This document shows, one piece after another, positions 4,627-7,788 of a stretch of 7,788 bases of DNA (position 1 is the stretch's first letter; the number at the start of each line of letters is the position of its first letter). A program made the translations under genes and the position numbers. Location: positions 1 through 7,788 of the forward strand of contig CAMZKI010000115.1 in assembly GCA_947311125.1 (NCBI GenBank), in the 5' to 3' direction. The DNA comes from an uncultured Chlorobiota bacterium. Lineage in GTDB: Bacteria > Bacteroidota > Bacteroidia > Bacteroidales > JAADGE01. The notes beneath the pieces were generated by a model that was not told where the DNA came from, made no database searches, and worked only from the letters and a program-made list of their open reading frames with translations.

Positions 4627-7443
4627 TTATTTTGAAGTTAATTCTTTTTTAAGAAATTTTGCGGTATAGCTTTTTTTATTCTTAATTACTTCTTCAGGTG
4701 TTCCTTCTGCAATTATGTAACCGCCTGATATACCGCCTTCTGCCCCTATGTCGATAATATAATCGGCTACTTTAATAACATCAAGATTATGCTCTATAAC
4801 AATAACTGTGTTTCCTTTATCAACCAAACGGTTTAATACGGTAAGCAGCATTTTTATGTCTTCAAAATGCAAGCCTGTCGTAGGTTCGTCTAATATATAA
4901 AGTGTTTTTCCTGTATCTCTTTTGGCAAGTTCGGTTGCAAGTTTTACGCGTTGGGCTTCGCCGCCGGAAAGCGTAACGGAAGACTGTCCCAAAGTTACAT
5001 AGCCCAAACCTACTTCTTTTAACGCTTTTAATATTTTTTTTATTTTAGGAATGTTTTCAAAAAAATTGTAAGCAGTATTAATTGTCATATCCAGGACATC
5101 ACTGATTGATTTACCTTTATAACGGACTTCCAAAGTTTCTCTGTTGTATCTTTTTCCTCGACAATCTTCGCAATGCACGTAAACATCAGGCAAAAAATTC
5201 ATCTCAATAGTGCGAAGTCCTGCTCCTTGACAAGTTTCACATCTGCCTCCTTTTACGTTAAATGAAAAGCGTCCGGGTTTATATCCGCGTATTTTTGATT
5301 CGGGAAGTTGTGTAAATAATTTCCTGATTTCATCAAATACTTTTGTATAAGTTGCCGGATTGCTGCGCGGAGTTCTGCCTATGGGAGATTGATTTATTTC
5401 AATTACTTTGTCAATATTTTCAATGCCTTTTATTGATTTATACGGCAAGTTTTTTTTATTTGAGCGATAAAAATGACGGCTTAAAACAGGATGCAGTGTA
5501 TTATTAACCAATGTTGATTTTCCGCTGCCCGAAACTCCTGTTACGGAAATAAATTTTCCCAGAGGGAATTTAACGGTAATATTTTTCAGATTATTTCCGC
5601 TTGCCCCCGTAAGAATAATTTCTTTTCCGTTACCTTTTCTCCTTTTTTCGGGAATTTCAATTTGTTTTTCTCCTTTCAGGTATTTTGCCGTAAGCGTATT
5701 TGTTTTTAAAATTTCTTCGGGCATTCCGCAAGCCGAAATTTCTCCTCCGTGTTTTCCTGCTCCGGGTCCCATATCAATAATATAGTCTGCCGAAAGCATC
5801 ATATCTTTATCGTGCTCTACAACTATTACGGAATTTCCGGTATCTCGAAGCTGCAATAATGAATGTATGAGTTTTCTGTTATCTCTCTGATGTAAGCCTA
5901 TGCTGGGTTCGTCAAGAATATACAAAACATTTACCAACTTAGAGCCGATTTGTGATGCCAAACGAATTCTCTGACTTTCTCCTCCGGATAATGTTTTTGA
6001 AGTTCTGTTAAGATTCAAATATCCTAAGCCTACGTCAAGCAGAAATTTAATTCTTGTAAGTAATTCTTTTAATATTTCACCGGCTATAATATTTTGTTTT
6101 TCAGATAATTTATTCTTAACATCATACAAAAAAACATACAATTCCGAAATATCAAGTTCGGCAATTTCCGTTATATTTTTACCTGCAAATTTAAACCATA
6201 AAGATTCTTTTTTTAGGCGTTTTCCTTTGCATACCGGACAAATTTCTTCGCTGAAATAATTGTCGGCAATATGCTTAGACTCCACCCCTGAGCCGTTAAT
6301 ATGCCTTTCGAGATAAGAATAAATACCGTCATAATTAAGCTCAATCTTTGATTTTATTCCGACATTCAGATTTTCGATTATAACAGCTTCATTTGTCCCG
6401 TATAAAATTTTATCAAGAATTTCTTTCGGAATTTTTTTAACAGGAGTTTTTAAAGTTAATCCTGCAGATTTGAGAATTGCTTCTATTTGCATAAAAACAA
6501 GCGACGGTTTATATTCTCCTATAGATTTTACGGCACCGTTCTTAACAGACAATGAAGTGTCAGGAATAATTTTATTAAAGTCAATTTTATTGACAACACC
6601 TAGTCCTTTGCATTCGGGGCAAGCCCCTTTCGGCGAATTGAACGAAAAAGAATTCGGTTCCGGAATATCATAAGAAAGTCCGCTTGTCGGACACATTAGA
6701 TTTTTACTGAAATAACGGGATTTATTTGTTTCAAAATCATATATTAAGATTACCCCTTTACCTTCTTTTAATCCTGTTTGAACAGATTTTTTTAACCTGT
6801 CATAATTTTTTTCGTTAACTTTTAATTTATCCGTTACAATTTCAATATTATGTGTTTTATATCTGTCAAGTTTTAAACCCGGAACAAGCTCTGTCAATTT
6901 ACAGTTAATAAATGCTTGTATGTATCCTTTTTTTCTGATGTTTACAAAAAGTTCTCTGTAGTGTCCTTTTCGGCTTCTTACAACGGGTGCAGTTAGTATT
7001 ATTTTTCTGCCTTTATACTCTTCTGATATTATTTTTAAGATTTGCTCAGTTGTATATTGTACCATTTTCTCTCCGGTATTATATGAATATGCCTCTCCCG
7101 CTCTGGCAAAAAGCAATCTTAAAAAATCATATATTTCGGTAACTGTGCCTACGGTGGAACGCGGATTTTTATTGGTTGTTTTTTGTTCAATCGAAATAAC
7201 GGGACTTAAACCGGTAATTTTATCGACATCCGGACGTTCCAAATTACCGAGAAACTGGCGTGCATAGGCAGAAAAAGTTTCAATATAACGTCTTTGCCCT
7301 TCGGCATATATTGTATCAAAAGCAAGCGAAGATTTTCCGCTGCCGCTTAAACCGGTAATTACGGTAAGTTTATTTCGCGGAATTTTTACGTCAATATCTT
7401 TAAGATTATGAACCCTTGCTCCTTTTACGTCTATGAATTTCAT
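4627..7443 (-). CDS. uvrA: UvrABC excinuclease subunit A
   Basis: DNA damage sensor of nucleotide excision repair: a dimeric ABC-type ATPase that scans DNA, recognises lesions and loads UvrB. At 938 residues it is complete and of normal length. ATPase half I has Walker A GLSGSGKSS (31-39), signature LSGGESQR (485-492) and Walker B LYILDEPS (507-514). Half II has Walker A GVSGSGKST (636-644), signature LSGGEAQR (825-832) and Walker B LYILDEPT (848-855). Zinc modules are visible at C251/C275/C278, at CPVC 402-405, and at CETC 735-738 with CEDC 758-761, the last being the canonical C-terminal zinc finger. In the first module the usual second Cys is Ser254. The ATG at 7441-7443 begins MKFIDVKGARVHNLKDI, the family start. 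It is expressed from its own promoter; no hairpin terminator is seen after the stop. Confidence 0.98.
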   Translation of the reverse strand: MKFIDVKGARVHNLKDIDVKIPRNKLTVITGLSGSGKSSLAFDTIYAEGQRRYIETFSAYARQFLGNLERPDVDKITGLSPVISIEQKTTNKNPRSTVGTVTEIYDFLRLLFARAGEAYSYNTGEKMVQYTTEQILKIISEEYKGRKIILTAPVVRSRKGHYRELFVNIRKKGYIQAFINCKLTELVPGLKLDRYKTHNIEIVTDKLKVNEKNYDRLKKSVQTGLKEGKGVILIYDFETNKSRYFSKNLMCPTSGLSYDIPEPNSFSFNSPKGACPECKGLGVVNKIDFNKIIPDTSLSVKNGAVKSIGEYKPSLVFMQIEAILKSAGLTLKTPVKKIPKEILDKILYGTNEAVIIENLNVGIKSKIELNYDGIYSYLERHINGSGVESKHIADNYFSEEICPVCKGKRLKKESLWFKFAGKNITEIAELDISELYVFLYDVKNKLSEKQNIIAGEILKELLTRIKFLLDVGLGYLNLNRTSKTLSGGESQRIRLASQIGSKLVNVLYILDEPSIGLHQRDNRKLIHSLLQLRDTGNSVIVVEHDKDMMLSADYIIDMGPGAGKHGGEISACGMPEEILKTNTLTAKYLKGEKQIEIPEKRRKGNGKEIILTGASGNNLKNITVKFPLGKFISVTGVSGSGKSTLVNNTLHPVLSRHFYRSNKKNLPYKSIKGIENIDKVIEINQSPIGRTPRSNPATYTKVFDEIRKLFTQLPESKIRGYKPGRFSFNVKGGRCETCQGAGLRTIEMNFLPDVYVHCEDCRGKRYNRETLEVRYKGKSISDVLDMTINTAYNFFENIPKIKKILKALKEVGLGYVTLGQSSVTLSGGEAQRVKLATELAKRDTGKTLYILDEPTTGLHFEDIKMLLTVLNRLVDKGNTVIVIEHNLDVIKVADYIIDIGAEGGISGGYIIAEGTPEEVIKNKKSYTAKFLKKELTSK

Positions 7444-7463
7444 ATTTTTTGAAAGAAATTTTG

Positions 7464-7492
7464 CAAAGATAAGTGTTTTTATTTTTTCAAAA
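7464..7492 (-). promoter_or_regulatory. Promoter of uvrA
   Basis: On the minus strand TATCTTTG (7464-7471) is a perfect TAnnTTTG -7 box, with TTTTG (7488-7492) upstream as the -33 element. The spacer is 16 nt, a little shorter than usual. Transcription would start near 7456-7460, giving a leader of only about 15 nt before the ATG. No SOS-type operator palindrome is apparent around it. Confidence 0.65.
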
Positions 7493-7603
7493 CTATTGTT
7501 ATCCGATAAAAACTATACAGATACATATTAAAATCCTAATAAATTAAGGTATATACAACTACTGACTTAAGCCGGGACTTTAAAAGCCTAAAATTTCTTG
7601 CAC

Positions 7604-7611
7604 GACTTTTG
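7604..7611 (+). promoter_or_regulatory. Possible weak promoter for the plus-strand gene at 7648
   Basis: GACTTTTG differs at one position from the TAnnTTTG -7 consensus and sits 36 nt before the ATG at 7648, about right for a short leader. No convincing -33 TTG lies at the expected distance. The 204-nt divergent spacer between uvrA and this gene (7444-7647) otherwise shows only AT-rich sequence and the uvrA promoter. Confidence 0.25.
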
Positions 7612-7647
7612 CTTATACTCTAAATTATATTATAAAATATTTCAATT

Positions 7648-7734
7648 ATGATTAACAGAACATTACTGAAAACAATTTTTATTACGGTATTCTCAATCTT
7701 CTCAACGATTTCGTTCGCGCAAGAAAAAAGTTGA
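7648..7734 (+). CDS. 5' end of an exported-protein gene, interrupted by a terminal inverted repeat
   Basis: An ATG at 7648 opens a frame starting MINRTLLKTIFITVF. It has a positive N-terminus (R4, K8), a hydrophobic core of Ile, Phe, Val and Thr, and a small-residue end SFA followed by Gln25, a typical Bacteroidota signal peptide with cleavage after Ala24. As read, the frame stops at TGA (7732-7734) after only 28 codons, which is too short for a real gene. The stop falls exactly where the 43-bp inverted repeat turns around. If the A6 run at 7724-7729 were one base shorter, the frame would read EKVDDFIKLF and stay open to the window end. The mature protein is therefore unknown. It is divergent from uvrA with a 204-nt gap. 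I am fairly sure a secreted protein begins here, but not of anything past residue 27. Confidence 0.5.
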   Translation: MINRTLLKTIFITVFSIFSTISFAQEKS

Positions 7735-7788
7735 TGATTTTATCAAACTTTTTTCTTGCGCGAACGAAATCGTTGAGAAGATTGAGAA
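7690..7788. repeat. Perfect 43-bp inverted repeat with 13-nt loop at the window end
   Basis: Bases 7690-7732 and 7746-7788 are perfect reverse complements (43/43), separated by the 13-nt loop GATGATTTTATCA. The left arm is ordinary coding sequence (residues 15-28 of the signal-peptide gene). The right arm ends exactly at the last base, so the true arm length cannot be known. Perfect arms, a tiny loop, location inside a coding region and abrupt termination at the contig edge favour a fold-back chimera or an assembly stop over a genuine element. Confidence 0.9.

Noticed and set aside
6470..6673. Plus-strand open frame of 67 codons within uvrA
   Set aside because: It is antisense to the conserved UvrA zinc-module region and is explained by the codon structure of uvrA.
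7594..7605. Near-repeat TTCTTGCACGAC resembling TTCTTGCGCGAA in the right hairpin arm (7752-7763)
   Set aside because: Only about 10 of 12 bases agree and there is no third copy or periodic spacing; chance is sufficient.
7690..7788. Inverted repeat as a transposon end, phage site or terminator
   Set aside because: No transposase, target duplication or second element is present. The left arm is coding sequence for a signal peptide, the repeat is perfect and it stops exactly at the window edge.

Overview
The window is an AT-rich stretch of a Bacteroidota chromosome, probably the end of a draft or metagenome contig. Four things support this assignment. The ribosomal proteins bS6, bS18, bL9 and the UvrA read as typical Bacteroidota versions. 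A large secreted protein ends in a type IX secretion (Por) sorting domain. Three genes have -7 boxes matching the Bacteroidota consensus TAnnTTTG. All starts but one lack a Shine-Dalgarno sequence. No finer placement is attempted.

Layout, all on the minus strand unless stated, from right to left in transcription order. uvrA (4627-7443) is complete and has its own promoter. After a 73-nt gap comes a long secreted multidomain protein (1174-4553) with a signal peptide, lamin-tail domain, Ig-like and PPC-like modules, an OB-fold-like region and a type IX sorting domain. It is split into two reading frames by one missing base near 2588-2590. A strong intrinsic terminator (1128-1155) closes it. Immediately beyond lies the promoter of the ribosomal operon rpsF-rpsR-rplI (bS6, bS18, bL9); rplI runs off the left edge. 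On the plus strand, at the right end, a new gene starts at 7648 with a clear signal peptide, then runs into a perfect 43-bp inverted repeat that ends exactly at the last base.

Functionally the window mixes housekeeping (30S/50S proteins and nucleotide excision repair) with one accessory surface or secreted protein. The most interesting signal is a single near-perfect Shine-Dalgarno sequence in front of rpsR, in a lineage whose ribosomes normally hide the anti-Shine-Dalgarno in a pocket built from bS6, bS18 and bS21. That suggests translational feedback on bS18. The secreted protein also carries an old internal domain duplication. The terminal inverted repeat looks more like a fold-back or assembly artefact than a biological element. 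No mobile element, CRISPR array, tRNA or rRNA is visible.
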